Assembly (NCBI GenBank): GCA_040879965.1
Contig: JBBDJI010000013.1
Coordinates: 124,001 to 188,000, forward strand
DNA length: 64,000 nucleotides
DNA from: Candidatus Babeliales bacterium
GTDB taxonomy: Bacteria; Babelota; Babeliae; Babelales; JACPOV01
Direction: 5' to 3'
Both the position numbers and the translations under genes were made by a program. The stretch's first letter is position 1, and each line of letters begins with the position of its first letter. Below the pieces are notes generated by a model that saw only the letters and a list, made by a program, of their open reading frames with translations, made no database searches and was not told the DNA's origin. This document shows, in pieces, positions 17,670 to 26,297 of the stretch.

Positions 17670-18326
17670 CTATATTACCAATACGGTATTATTAATCTTC
17701 TGCCGATAATATTTTTGTGTAAAATGATTCATAATTGCCTTCTGAAGAGCATTAATCATAGATTCGGATTTTTTTTGCCATTCAGGGCTATTGCTTCCAT
17801 AAGTATGGAATAATTCTACGCATTCATTAAACGCTGGATGAAAGCAAGCAGGAATATATCTTTGATGTTTTGGCCATTCTTCTATAATTTCAAGGAAATT
17901 TTCATAAACAAATTGCTCAAATACAGCATCTCTATAGGTGATAAAGAATCCAATGCCAATAAAAAAGCCAATACATCCTATTGCGAAGATATTATCCGCA
18001 CGAGCGGTGGAATTGTTTGATTTATTATCTATTAAGGTATCTGCTATATAACCAGCTAATCCAAAACCAAGAATTGGTGCAAACCATATATTATTCAATG
18101 CATTATGTTTGGCGTCTTCTGCTGGCTTTGCAATAAGAACTTCTTCTATATAATCCCATTCTCTATCAAGAAATTCCAATGGTTCATTAGCATGCAAGTT
18201 ACTTCCAATAAATGTGAAAATAAGAAAATAAAGAGCGAGGAATTTTTTTATGTACATAACATCCATTGCAAAAATTGAATTCATAAACATAACAGATAAA
18301 AGTATTAAGAATTGTTTACATTTCAT
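17670..18326 (-). CDS. Secreted/membrane protein, tandem family B member 1 with two signal-like segments
   Basis: About 218 aa from the ATG at 18326. Two consecutive signal-peptide-like stretches occur: MKCKQFLILLSVMFMNSIFA, then 23 residues later an ATG (18257) opening MYIKKFLALYFLIF ending SNLHA. Either ATG could be the start. The mature part has the family B opening (FLDREWDYIEE...IAKP), two membrane segments (about residues 80-130 from the later start) and a helical C-terminus. Paralogue of the 18424 and 19144 genes. Function unknown. Confidence 0.65.
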   Translation of the reverse strand: MKCKQFLILLSVMFMNSIFAMDVMYIKKFLALYFLIFTFIGSNLHANEPLEFLDREWDYIEEVLIAKPAEDAKHNALNNIWFAPILGFGLAGYIADTLIDNKSNNSTARADNIFAIGCIGFFIGIGFFITYRDAVFEQFVYENFLEIIEEWPKHQRYIPACFHPAFNECVELFHTYGSNSPEWQKKSESMINALQKAIMNHFTQKYYRQKINNTVLVI

Positions 18327-18423
18327 AAAATTCCCACCAATCATAAATGGTAAATATTTAATAGAAGTAAATATAGCATTAAATGCTCTCGATATGCACA
18401 TCAAGGGCGTTTAATTTGAAAAT

Positions 18424-19062
18424 CTATATAAAATTACTTTGATTTTCGTATCCAAAAACCCAACTCATCATACCAATTGAACGCGTTGTGCCATTTGTGG
18501 TAATTGTTTGATAGCGTTTTGGGAAATGTAATTCGATTGCTTGTCTGATTATATATAAAGAATCAGAGGCAACTTTTTTAAATTTTTTATAATCAGTTTT
18601 ATAAAGTTGATATAATTCATCAAACAAATCATGCAATTCATTGGGGGTTATATTTTTATTTGCTGGCCATTGTTTAATGAAATTTTTTAAAGCATTAAAC
18701 ATGATGCTTTTTGGTAAATACCACAGATAACCGAGTAAAGTGCCGCAGGTTGCAATTAGGCAAGGCATGTCAATAGCTTTTTCAAATTTTTTATCATTTT
18801 CAAGTCGATTTAATTGATTTGTTTCAATAACATAAATTAAAGTGCCAAATACTGAGCTTATAAATCCTCCAAATGTAGCAGCAGCAAGCTTCAATTTTGA
18901 TTTCAATGAATATAATTCCTTATTTGGTTTAATAATGAAAGTATAATCCATATACTCCCATTCGCGATTCTTAAAAGCTTTTTGCGCAATAGTATCATTG
19001 GATGATACTTGCGCAGTACTTATGCAGATAGTAAGGAGGAGTAAGATTTTTTTTGTATTCAT
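18424..19062 (-). CDS. Secreted/membrane protein, tandem family B member 2
   Basis: 212 aa. Signal peptide 1-21, then the family B opening (FKNREWEYMDYTFIIKP), a hydrophobic segment about 60-82, a second about 108-128, and the C-terminal region FNALKNFIKQWP, then TPNELHDLFDELYQLY and HFPKRYQ. These blocks are shared in order with the two neighbours, including the nearly invariant FNALKNFI. AAAAGGTG lies upstream of the ATG. No recognised domain. Confidence 0.68.
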   Translation of the reverse strand: MNTKKILLLLTICISTAQVSSNDTIAQKAFKNREWEYMDYTFIIKPNKELYSLKSKLKLAAATFGGFISSVFGTLIYVIETNQLNRLENDKKFEKAIDMPCLIATCGTLLGYLWYLPKSIMFNALKNFIKQWPANKNITPNELHDLFDELYQLYKTDYKKFKKVASDSLYIIRQAIELHFPKRYQTITTNGTTRSIGMMSWVFGYENQSNFI

Positions 19063-19143
19063 GAGGCACCTTTTTTTATAATTTTTTAATCAAAAAGAAA
19101 GAAATAAAAAAGTTCGAAATTAATCAGGCTTTTGCTAAGTCTA

Positions 19144-19779
19144 TTATTCCAAAATCCATGGAATTAAAGGGGTTTTGGTAACGGGGGTATATTTTTTTGG
19201 GAAATGATGTTTTAGTGTTTGTTCGATAATCGGGATGAGTTCATAAGTAATGCTTTTGAATTTACTATATGTTTCTTTATTGCTATACAATCGGGACAGC
19301 ATATCAAAAGATTCATGGAATTCTTGTGGCGTATATTTTTTATACGTTGACCAATTTTCAATAAAGTTTTTTAATGCATTGAATTGGATCCAGTGTTTAG
19401 AAATATATTTATAGCCTTTATAGGTAATAAATAAGCTCATAGATCCAATAATATTTTTGATTGTTTCATATAAAAATACTAATGTTAGATTTTCTTCATT
19501 CGATTGATATACTTCTTCAGCATTTAAATTTGCTAACCTATTGCTCACAAGTAAACCACTAATATTTTTTCCTAATTCAAAACCCATGAAAGTAGAGATC
19601 AAACCAATTGATTTATTTTTGAGACTATAAAATTCTTGCGTTGGTTTTTCTAAGAGCATGTAATCAAGAAACTGCCATTCGTCTTTGAATGATTTTAATG
19701 CGATAGCATCGAGAGCATGGGCAGTGGTTGATATTTGTAACACAAGAAGTATTAGTAATAATAATTTAGGTATGTGCAT
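19144..19779 (-). CDS. Secreted/membrane protein, tandem family B member 3
   Basis: 211 aa from the ATG at 19779 (AAGGA upstream; an earlier in-frame ATG at 19839 would bury the signal peptide). Signal peptide 1-22, a family B opening block (FKDEWQFLDYMLLEKP), one or two hydrophobic segments, and the shared FNALKNFIENW, TPQEFHESFDMLSRLY and HFPKKY blocks. It is the first transcribed gene of the three. The 170-base gap before the next divergent gene probably holds both promoters. Function unknown. Confidence 0.68.
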   Translation of the reverse strand: MHIPKLLLLILLVLQISTTAHALDAIALKSFKDEWQFLDYMLLEKPTQEFYSLKNKSIGLISTFMGFELGKNISGLLVSNRLANLNAEEVYQSNEENLTLVFLYETIKNIIGSMSLFITYKGYKYISKHWIQFNALKNFIENWSTYKKYTPQEFHESFDMLSRLYSNKETYSKFKSITYELIPIIEQTLKHHFPKKYTPVTKTPLIPWILE

Positions 19780-20007
19780 AAATAATCCTTGAACTTTGTA
19801 TTTTTGTGAAAAAATAATATAGCAGTAAGTATAAATCAAACAATAAATAGCGCAATATTCCTTAATTTGAAAAATTTACAGGGGGTTTTGGGAGTTTTTG
19901 AGTTGAGAAAGGGAGATGTTAATTGTTGCAATCTGAAATAAATGCTATATAATTGATAATATATAGCATACTTTTTCAATTAAATAACTGCATACAAGGA
20001 ACTAAAA

Positions 20008-21894
20008 ATGAAAAAATTTTTAACGTATTTTGTCCTTTTAACCTGTTTTTTACCTGGTTTAGCGATGGAAAATGATCCATTTGCACAACCAATACAAGAA
20101 GTGATCGATGAAAATGTAATTATCTGTAATTTTTGTCGTACCGGCTATTATGTAGATAAAAGTAAGCAACCTAATATATATCAGCACATATATGATTCTC
20201 ATATGTTTGATGATATATGCGGTATTTGCAATAAACCTGCTCTGGAACTAGATAAGCATATAGCTGAGCATTTCATGACTCGTGACCGAATAAAAGATCA
20301 ACAAGGGTTTCGATGCCTTAAAGAAAGTGAGCTTCCGTTGCCAGTAGGAACGTGTTTTTCTGTAGATATGTTTGTTGAATTTATAGATGCGTTTGATAAA
20401 TTTAATTTCAATGAACAGAATATTTTTGATAACTCTTCATTTAGTGCACTCACACCAATTTATCCTGAAGATCAGTTTAGTTTTTCTGATCTGGATTTAG
20501 TTGAAATTGCCGAAACAGAAAAAATGCTTGAAAATTATCAAAATTTTTCAAATCAGCCAATTCAGATGCCTACTGAAAATCAAACTAATTATTTCCGATG
20601 TAATGTGTGTCAAACGTTTATTTTTCCATCCGAGGGAAAAGTAGAAGCTTCTCTTTATGATCATATCAAACTTGCACATATAGATGAGAATGTCTGTACG
20701 TACTGCCAAAAAGAATTTATAAGTGCAGAACAATATATGCCGTATTATACTAAACAACATATTGAACAACATATTGATGAAATTTTTGACCTTGAAGGGT
20801 CCAAATTTTTAGTTGCTGTATCGCATCGTTCTCATACAGCTTATGGAAATAAGAACGTAAATCAGCCAATTAGCCATCAATTTGTTGATTTAACCGATGA
20901 AACTTTTTCAACTGATAATAATATCCCTTTTAATTGTCCAAATTTTGGGGGACAACCTATTGATATTAAAGGCTTATTACTTCGCTGTACATTATGTAGT
21001 TTTAGAAACCCAAGAAATTATTTTACTTTGGATATTAATGATAACAATTGTATGTCAATATATGATCATATAAAAAACATGCATATAATAAATAATAAAT
21101 GTACTTATTGTAATCTAGAAGTAGACTTTTCAAAAGATTATGAACATGCAAATCAGCATATTAAAGATTTTTGGAATGGCAATAATGGGTATTTTTTACT
21201 TTCAGGAAATGAATTAATAAAAAAAATACCTAATGGTACTCAATACATTACTTGCTACGTGTGTGTAGACAATTATCAAAAAAATGGTGGTATTGATAAT
21301 GATTTTCATATATTCCCTTGTAATGAGAAGTCAAAAAATATTTTATTAGATCATTGTTTAACTTTTCATAAGGAAAATCAACAATGTACGCTATGTAAAC
21401 AGGTTATAAAAGAAAATGAAAATATTAAGCAACATTTTTTTGAGCATATAGGTAATTTAAATGATTCTTTTTCTAATATATCTTTGTCAAATGAAAAAAT
21501 ATATTTTAAAATTTCGCAAAAAAAAGCAGATTCTATACAAGATTTTGATAGCAATATTCAATCTCAGACGGATCTTGCCAGAGAACGACGTCTTGCAGTT
21601 GAACAAATAAGAAATCAAAGTCGGTTTCGTACTTCTAGGGCTTCTAAAAGAAAACAAGTAGAAGCAGAAACTAATAGACAAAAAGAATTAGTTGAAAAAG
21701 AGAAAACAATCAATTTCAGAACTAGTTCTTATAATATCAATTTAAATGTAAATAACGTTAATCCTCCTTCCGCTAAAAATAATAAGCAAAAGGCATTAAT
21801 AGAACCTTTTCGTTATCAAAATTTATTCATGACTCCAGATTCTTTTAAAAGAAGAATTGAAGAGAAAGAAGCAAGAAAAAAACGTAAAAAATAA
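20008..21894 (+). CDS. Secreted protein with eight C2H2-like zinc-finger motifs
   Basis: 628 aa. Signal peptide 1-19. Four modules, near residues 40-88, 197-260, 328-390 and 416-480, each contain two fingers: C-x2-C, a variable loop, a H-x4-H pair (YDH...H type), then within about ten residues C-x2-C and H-x3-H. In module 1 the ligands are C40/C43/H60/H65 and C71/C74/H84/H88. The C-terminal 120 residues are charged, coiled-coil-like and end in a very basic cluster (EARKKRKK) that resembles a nuclear localisation signal. AAGGAACT precedes the ATG. C2H2 finger arrays are typical of eukaryotes, so an exported effector acting on host nucleic acid or protein is my inference. A purely structural zinc protein is the alternative. 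Confidence 0.75.
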   Translation: MKKFLTYFVLLTCFLPGLAMENDPFAQPIQEVIDENVIICNFCRTGYYVDKSKQPNIYQHIYDSHMFDDICGICNKPALELDKHIAEHFMTRDRIKDQQGFRCLKESELPLPVGTCFSVDMFVEFIDAFDKFNFNEQNIFDNSSFSALTPIYPEDQFSFSDLDLVEIAETEKMLENYQNFSNQPIQMPTENQTNYFRCNVCQTFIFPSEGKVEASLYDHIKLAHIDENVCTYCQKEFISAEQYMPYYTKQHIEQHIDEIFDLEGSKFLVAVSHRSHTAYGNKNVNQPISHQFVDLTDETFSTDNNIPFNCPNFGGQPIDIKGLLLRCTLCSFRNPRNYFTLDINDNNCMSIYDHIKNMHIINNKCTYCNLEVDFSKDYEHANQHIKDFWNGNNGYFLLSGNELIKKIPNGTQYITCYVCVDNYQKNGGIDNDFHIFPCNEKSKNILLDHCLTFHKENQQCTLCKQVIKENENIKQHFFEHIGNLNDSFSNISLSNEKIYFKISQKKADSIQDFDSNIQSQTDLARERRLAVEQIRNQSRFRTSRASKRKQVEAETNRQKELVEKEKTINFRTSSYNINLNVNNVNPPSAKNNKQKALIEPFRYQNLFMTPDSFKRRIEEKEARKKRKK

Positions 21895-21896
21895 TA

Positions 21897-23108
21897 TTAA
21901 TTAATACAGTTACCAAGTTGAATAAAAGAAAAATCAATTTGGTCTGTATAAGATATATTTTTCAATATTTTTTTTGAAATTGGATTCCGCAATTGTTTAA
22001 TATATATATTCAATTGCGGATCTAATTTGTGCACATCAATACCCCAACTTTGTTCGCCGGACGTAGCAATAAAATAGAGTTCATTATATGAAAGCAATAA
22101 CGTTTTCTTTGGACTATAAGAAAAATCATTTTGCTGAGTAAACCTTCGGTTTATAGTAATCACACCACATTTTTTTTGAGTATCTTTTTTATAGACATGC
22201 CATAAAGTAGTGCTTTCTGGCAATCGCCGTTTTTTGCCATTAGATAATTGTGCAAAAAATGGGCCGTGTTGTTTATAATCAATACGTTTTAAAATAATAG
22301 TTGTATCATCAAATGGAATATGGATTTCATCTCCAATTTGGTCAATATCTCTTCCACCAACTAATGTTCGCCATCCATTTGAATAATATGTGTTTTGTGT
22401 GGGCAGAAATGGATCAATAACGCGGATTGTATAAATACCATTTTTGAGTAGCTGATAAATATCAGTGCCGCCTGCAATATATACAATTTCTTTTCCTTGT
22501 AGAGACTCTTTTTTTAGATTTTCAATAGTATGGTGATGCCAGGTACACCATCCCTTACTACCCAAATGTATCCATATAATTGAATAAATCATTCGAATTA
22601 ATGGATGATAATTTGATTTATCCGTTAACTGCATAAAATCATAAAATGTGTTGGGATCAAAACAAAAAAAGAAAAAATCATTTGCAAGCGTATACAAAAA
22701 TTGATTTTGCTCATTGCGTTTTGAGCTGAGGCTACATAAACGTAAAATGCTATTATATTTGGCCATAACTTTATCAATTGATGCATGTTTTTCTTCTTGA
22801 TTAAGTGTGTAACTTGTGCCATAGCATTTAATAAAATAATCACAAAGAGTAGCTATTTCATGATTGCATGCAATGCCATGTATTATTTCTAATTGCTCGA
22901 TTAAAAACTTTTCTTTTTTATAACCACAACAAAGATGTTTAATTTGACGCAATGATGCAGGATAATTTTTTAAACGATTTTTAAGATTTATAAAGAATAG
23001 TTCTGCATTGTGATTTTTATTATTTTTAGTAAAAGAAAATTCAGTAAATGGTTTTTCTTCATATTGCCATGGGTTGAATATTTTATTATAAGGATATTTT
23101 TTCATCAT
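21897..23108 (-). CDS. Unknown 403-residue protein, possible Rossmann-type segment
   Basis: No signal peptide. The N-terminal half (1-210) is helical and rich in aromatic residues and Cys. The central segment EIVYIAGGTDIYQLLKNGIY followed by IRVIDPFLP looks like the first two strands of a Rossmann or methyltransferase fold (a glycine turn after a strand, an acidic residue at the end of the next strand). The C-terminal half is beta-rich. I cannot assign a family. It converges with the zinc-finger gene, whose stop lies 3 bases away, and no terminator is obvious between them. Confidence 0.55.
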   Translation of the reverse strand: MMKKYPYNKIFNPWQYEEKPFTEFSFTKNNKNHNAELFFINLKNRLKNYPASLRQIKHLCCGYKKEKFLIEQLEIIHGIACNHEIATLCDYFIKCYGTSYTLNQEEKHASIDKVMAKYNSILRLCSLSSKRNEQNQFLYTLANDFFFFCFDPNTFYDFMQLTDKSNYHPLIRMIYSIIWIHLGSKGWCTWHHHTIENLKKESLQGKEIVYIAGGTDIYQLLKNGIYTIRVIDPFLPTQNTYYSNGWRTLVGGRDIDQIGDEIHIPFDDTTIILKRIDYKQHGPFFAQLSNGKKRRLPESTTLWHVYKKDTQKKCGVITINRRFTQQNDFSYSPKKTLLLSYNELYFIATSGEQSWGIDVHKLDPQLNIYIKQLRNPISKKILKNISYTDQIDFSFIQLGNCIN

Positions 23109-23234
23109 AAGATTTTTCCACCGAATAATATAAAAATAAGTTACTCATTAATTTACCAAAGAGTATTGGTACAAAAACAAGAATTTTGTTAAAATATAAA
23201 TATAAATTAATATTTTTGTATTGAAGGAATTTTT

Positions 23235-23783
23235 TTGCATAGAACATCATTAATCGAATTACTTAATCGATACTTACCATCTTTAGAAGAAAAAATATTT
23301 CAAGAACGAATGATTAATTTTATAAAGCAGTATGAACAATGTTTTGAACGATCTTTAGAAATTGGCCATTTTACGGGATCGGCATGGATTATTAATAAAG
23401 ATAATACTAAGGCGCTGCTCATGCATCATGCAAAATTAGATCGTTGGTTCCAGTTAGGTGGACATTGTGATGGTAACCCGGATGTATTAGCCGTTGCGTT
23501 AACAGAAGCGCAAGAAGAATCTGGTATTGTATCTATTGCGCCCGTTTCTGGTAATATTTTTGATATCGATATTCATCTTATTCCTGAAAATAAAAAAGAA
23601 AAAGCTCATTATCATTATGATGTACGTTTTTTATTGCAAGTAACGAGTGATGAACAAATTATACAAAATCGTGAATCAAAAGAATTACGATGGATAGGGA
23701 AAAATTTAGAAGAGTTACCAACTGATAATTCTTCAGTGGTTCGCATGTTTAATAAATGGATTGCAAATTACAATAATTTATAA
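23235..23783 (+). CDS. Nudix hydrolase with an altered Nudix box
   Basis: 182 aa, starting at TTG 23235 with AAGGA six bases upstream. Nudix enzymes hydrolyse nucleoside diphosphate derivatives with Mg2+. The box reads G-HCDGN-P-DVLAVAL-TEAQEESGI: the EExG core is present, but the first Glu is Pro and the Arg of the REUXEE part is Thr. WFQLGGHCDG and the C-terminal LRWIG segment fit the fold. Activity is plausible because the metal-binding EE pair remains. It overlaps the convergent trxB by 6 bases. Confidence 0.8.
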   Translation: MHRTSLIELLNRYLPSLEEKIFQERMINFIKQYEQCFERSLEIGHFTGSAWIINKDNTKALLMHHAKLDRWFQLGGHCDGNPDVLAVALTEAQEESGIVSIAPVSGNIFDIDIHLIPENKKEKAHYHYDVRFLLQVTSDEQIIQNRESKELRWIGKNLEELPTDNSSVVRMFNKWIANYNNL

Positions 23784-24710
23784 ATCATGTTCTTTTAAAT
23801 ATTTTTCTGCATCCAATGCCGCCATACAACCAGCACCAGCGGCAGTAATTGCTTGCCTATAGCGATAATCATGTACATCGCCTCCGGCAAAAACACCTTT
23901 AACCGATGTCTTAGTATTATCTTTGACAATCAGATAACCATTATCTTCAAGGTCTATCTGCCCTTTGAATGGCTGCGTATTTGGTTTTAAACCAACCGCG
24001 ATAAATACTGCATTTGTTTCAATTTCTTTTTTTTCGCCAGTTTTTTTATTTTCGATAATGACACTTTTAACGCCCTGATCATCACCTTTTATTTCAGTTA
24101 CCGTACTGTTATAAATTATATCGATATTTGGTTTATTAATAACTCGTTCTTTCATGGCCTCAGAGGCGGTCAATTCTTCTTCGATTTGTACAATAGTTAT
24201 ATCATCAGTATAGCGTGTCATAAAAGAAGCGTCTTCCATTGCAGTATCACCGCCACCAACAATGACAACCGGTTTATCTTTAAAAAATGCGCCATCGCAT
24301 ACCGCACAGGTGGTAACTCCTTTTCCCCAATATTTATCTTCTCCGGGGCAATTTAAACGTTTAGGGGTAGCGCCGGTAGCAATAATGATCGCATGCGCAG
24401 TAAGCTCTTCTTCTTTTTCAGTCCATAATTTAAATGGAGTTGATGAAAAATCTACTTTTTTTATAACACCTGATTTAAATTCGGCGCCCGCATTTTTGGC
24501 ATGGTCTCGCATTTTTTGCATTAATTCTGGCCCTAGAATACTTTTTTCGCCCGGCCAATTTTCTACAGTAGTAGTTCCCATTAATTGCCCACCCGGCTCA
24601 GGGCCATCAATAATGAGCGGTTTTAAATTAGCACGAGCTGCGTAAACGCCAGCGGTAAGCCCTGCAGGACCAGAGCCAATAATAATCAAATTGCGTGCTT
24701 CATTTGTCAT
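23778..24710 (-). CDS. trxB: Thioredoxin reductase family flavoprotein, unusual NAD(P)H site
   Basis: 310 aa. FAD motif GSGPAG (12-17), redox-active CAVC (C135, C138), second dinucleotide motif GGGDTA (152-157) and C-terminal GGDVHDYRYRQ all present, with full length. At the position of the HRRxxxR motif that grips the NADPH 2'-phosphate, this protein has QIEEELT (175-181), so all three arginines are missing. It may use NADH or another donor. It is preceded by AAGGAA and starts 3 bases after the end of the upstream trigger-factor-like gene. Confidence 0.92.
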   Translation of the reverse strand: MTNEARNLIIIGSGPAGLTAGVYAARANLKPLIIDGPEPGGQLMGTTTVENWPGEKSILGPELMQKMRDHAKNAGAEFKSGVIKKVDFSSTPFKLWTEKEEELTAHAIIIATGATPKRLNCPGEDKYWGKGVTTCAVCDGAFFKDKPVVIVGGGDTAMEDASFMTRYTDDITIVQIEEELTASEAMKERVINKPNIDIIYNSTVTEIKGDDQGVKSVIIENKKTGEKKEIETNAVFIAVGLKPNTQPFKGQIDLEDNGYLIVKDNTKTSVKGVFAGGDVHDYRYRQAITAAGAGCMAALDAEKYLKEHDL

Positions 24711-24713
24711 TGC

Positions 24714-26015
24714 TTATTTCCTTGTCAGATGATAAATAATATGATTAAGTGTTTTTTCTCGTAAACAATTACGTTTAAATAATGCTGCGGGAATGGGCAT
24801 TTCTTGACCATCAACTTTTGTAGGTGGTGGATTAAAATAAATAAATTCTTTAGTTCGTGCTCGCTTGATTAAATTAAGGTAGCCTTTTACATCACGATTT
24901 GAAATTGAAAGATTTTCTTTATGCGTTAATTGATCGATTAAAAGCATTTCTTTAACTTGTTTGGTGGCCAGTAAGCGGATAGTATCTTTGAAGTTACGCT
25001 GTGTTTTATATACTTGATAGTCTGGATTATTCTGTACAGATTCTAAAACAAGTTTTTGTTGCCTTAAAACCATGTAATTTGGTGCTTCTATATGATGTTT
25101 TGATATCAGTAATTTCAATGCTTCTTCCACTATGCCGCGTCTTTGAGAGATATCATTACGGTAAGAAAATATTTCAATAAGTTTTTGATGAATTTCTTTA
25201 TTAGTTTTGAGGCGAAAATGATGTTTAAAGTCATCAAAGCAAAAATATTGATCAGGGACAACTTCGCAAATTGTTAATCCAAAAAGATACATAGTGTCGA
25301 CTTTATGGCTAAAGTATTCTTGAAGGCATTGCGCATCGGTAATTAAAATATCACCAATAACCTTATCGAGAAGTAATTCTTGAAATGGACTATCAGCTTC
25401 TTCGTTTCCAATTTTAAGCCATAAGTTTTTTTGATAAATACCCATTAAAGGTTTTTTTGAACAATTAAGTAATTGAAGATCGAAACAAACCCAATCACCT
25501 AAGCATACTTTGGTATGATCATGTTCTTTTGCGCGTTCTTGTTCTTCTTTGATAAAAGATTCAACCTGTCGATCAATATCTTTATAATTTTTTCGTTTTG
25601 GTGCTTTAAAAAGAAAATGCTTCCATTCTTGAAATTCTATAGCTTGAGATAATGAAATTTCAAAATGAAAAATAGCATCATGATGAGGTTCTACAAAAAT
25701 ATCATATAAACGAGGTTCGGTTGATGAGTATAATTTAGATGCATGCAACTCATCATATAAAAAATTGATAACAAAATATTTAAATAAAAATTCAATGATG
25801 TGTTCAATGATATTACTTTTATAATATTCCTGGATATAGCCCATTGGTGTTTTTCCTTGAGAAAAACCATAAGTACTCACTTTACTTTGCTGAGCAGCTG
25901 ATACTTCATTATAAATCGCATCAATATATGGAGAGGGAATATTAATAGTTGCATGACAAAATTGATTATTAATCGCTTTTATCGTACAAGTTAAAGACGG
26001 GCCTTGCTGACTCAT
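24714..26015 (-). CDS. tig: Divergent trigger factor-like ribosome-associated chaperone
   Basis: 433 aa, typical trigger-factor length. Near residue 49 the stretch YGFSQGKTP matches the ribosome-docking GFRxGKxP signature, with the usual helices after it. A middle region about 150-245 could be the FKBP-like PPIase and is poorly conserved; the C-terminal helical arm region about 250-430 follows. Strong AAGGAGG before the ATG. Called from domain layout plus the docking motif. trxB is directly downstream. If wrong, it would be a lineage-specific cytosolic protein. Confidence 0.6.
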   Translation of the reverse strand: MSQQGPSLTCTIKAINNQFCHATINIPSPYIDAIYNEVSAAQQSKVSTYGFSQGKTPMGYIQEYYKSNIIEHIIEFLFKYFVINFLYDELHASKLYSSTEPRLYDIFVEPHHDAIFHFEISLSQAIEFQEWKHFLFKAPKRKNYKDIDRQVESFIKEEQERAKEHDHTKVCLGDWVCFDLQLLNCSKKPLMGIYQKNLWLKIGNEEADSPFQELLLDKVIGDILITDAQCLQEYFSHKVDTMYLFGLTICEVVPDQYFCFDDFKHHFRLKTNKEIHQKLIEIFSYRNDISQRRGIVEEALKLLISKHHIEAPNYMVLRQQKLVLESVQNNPDYQVYKTQRNFKDTIRLLATKQVKEMLLIDQLTHKENLSISNRDVKGYLNLIKRARTKEFIYFNPPPTKVDGQEMPIPAALFKRNCLREKTLNHIIYHLTRK

Positions 26016-26030
26016 TACGCCTCCTTTTTA

Positions 26031-26117
26031 TGGTGCAAGAGGAGGGACTCGAACCCACATTCCCTTTCGGGAGCTGGATCCTAAATCCAGTGCGTCTACC
26101 AATTTCGCCACTCTTGC
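26031..26117 (-). tRNA. tRNA-Leu (anticodon UAG), CCA encoded
   Basis: Acceptor GCAAGAG/CTCTTGC pairs, the anticodon stem CTGGA/TCCAG encloses TTTAGGA (anticodon TAG), there is a long variable arm with a CTCCC...GGGA hairpin as in class II tRNAs, and a TTCGAGT T-loop. The T-stem has one T-T mismatch. The 3' CCA is templated (TGG on the plus strand at 26031). Confidence 0.93.
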
Positions 26118-26144
26118 AATATACCTTTTTTTATCGAACCGATT

Positions 26145-26220
26145 TGGTGGGCCGCATTGGACTCGAACCAATAACCCACAGATTAAGAGTCTGTTGCTCT
26201 ACCAATTGAGCTAGCGGCCC
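26145..26220 (-). tRNA. tRNA-Lys (anticodon CUU), CCA encoded
   Basis: 76 bases with acceptor GGGCCGC/GCGGCCC, D-loop with AATTGGTAGAG, anticodon stem ACAGA/TCTGT around CTCTTAA (anticodon CTT), T-loop TTCGAGT and an encoded CCA. It lies 27 bases upstream of the tRNA-Leu gene in the same transcript. Confidence 0.95.
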
Positions 26221-26297
26221 TCGTCTAATCATGAGGATACATGCGGCTTAACCGTCGATTCATCAGATAGTGTAGCATAGTATCCTAAAAAATAAAG

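Noticed and set aside
26221-26297. Regulatory RNA between frr and the tRNA pair
   Set aside because: Only a short imperfect AGGATAC/GTATCCT stem is visible; not enough for a call.
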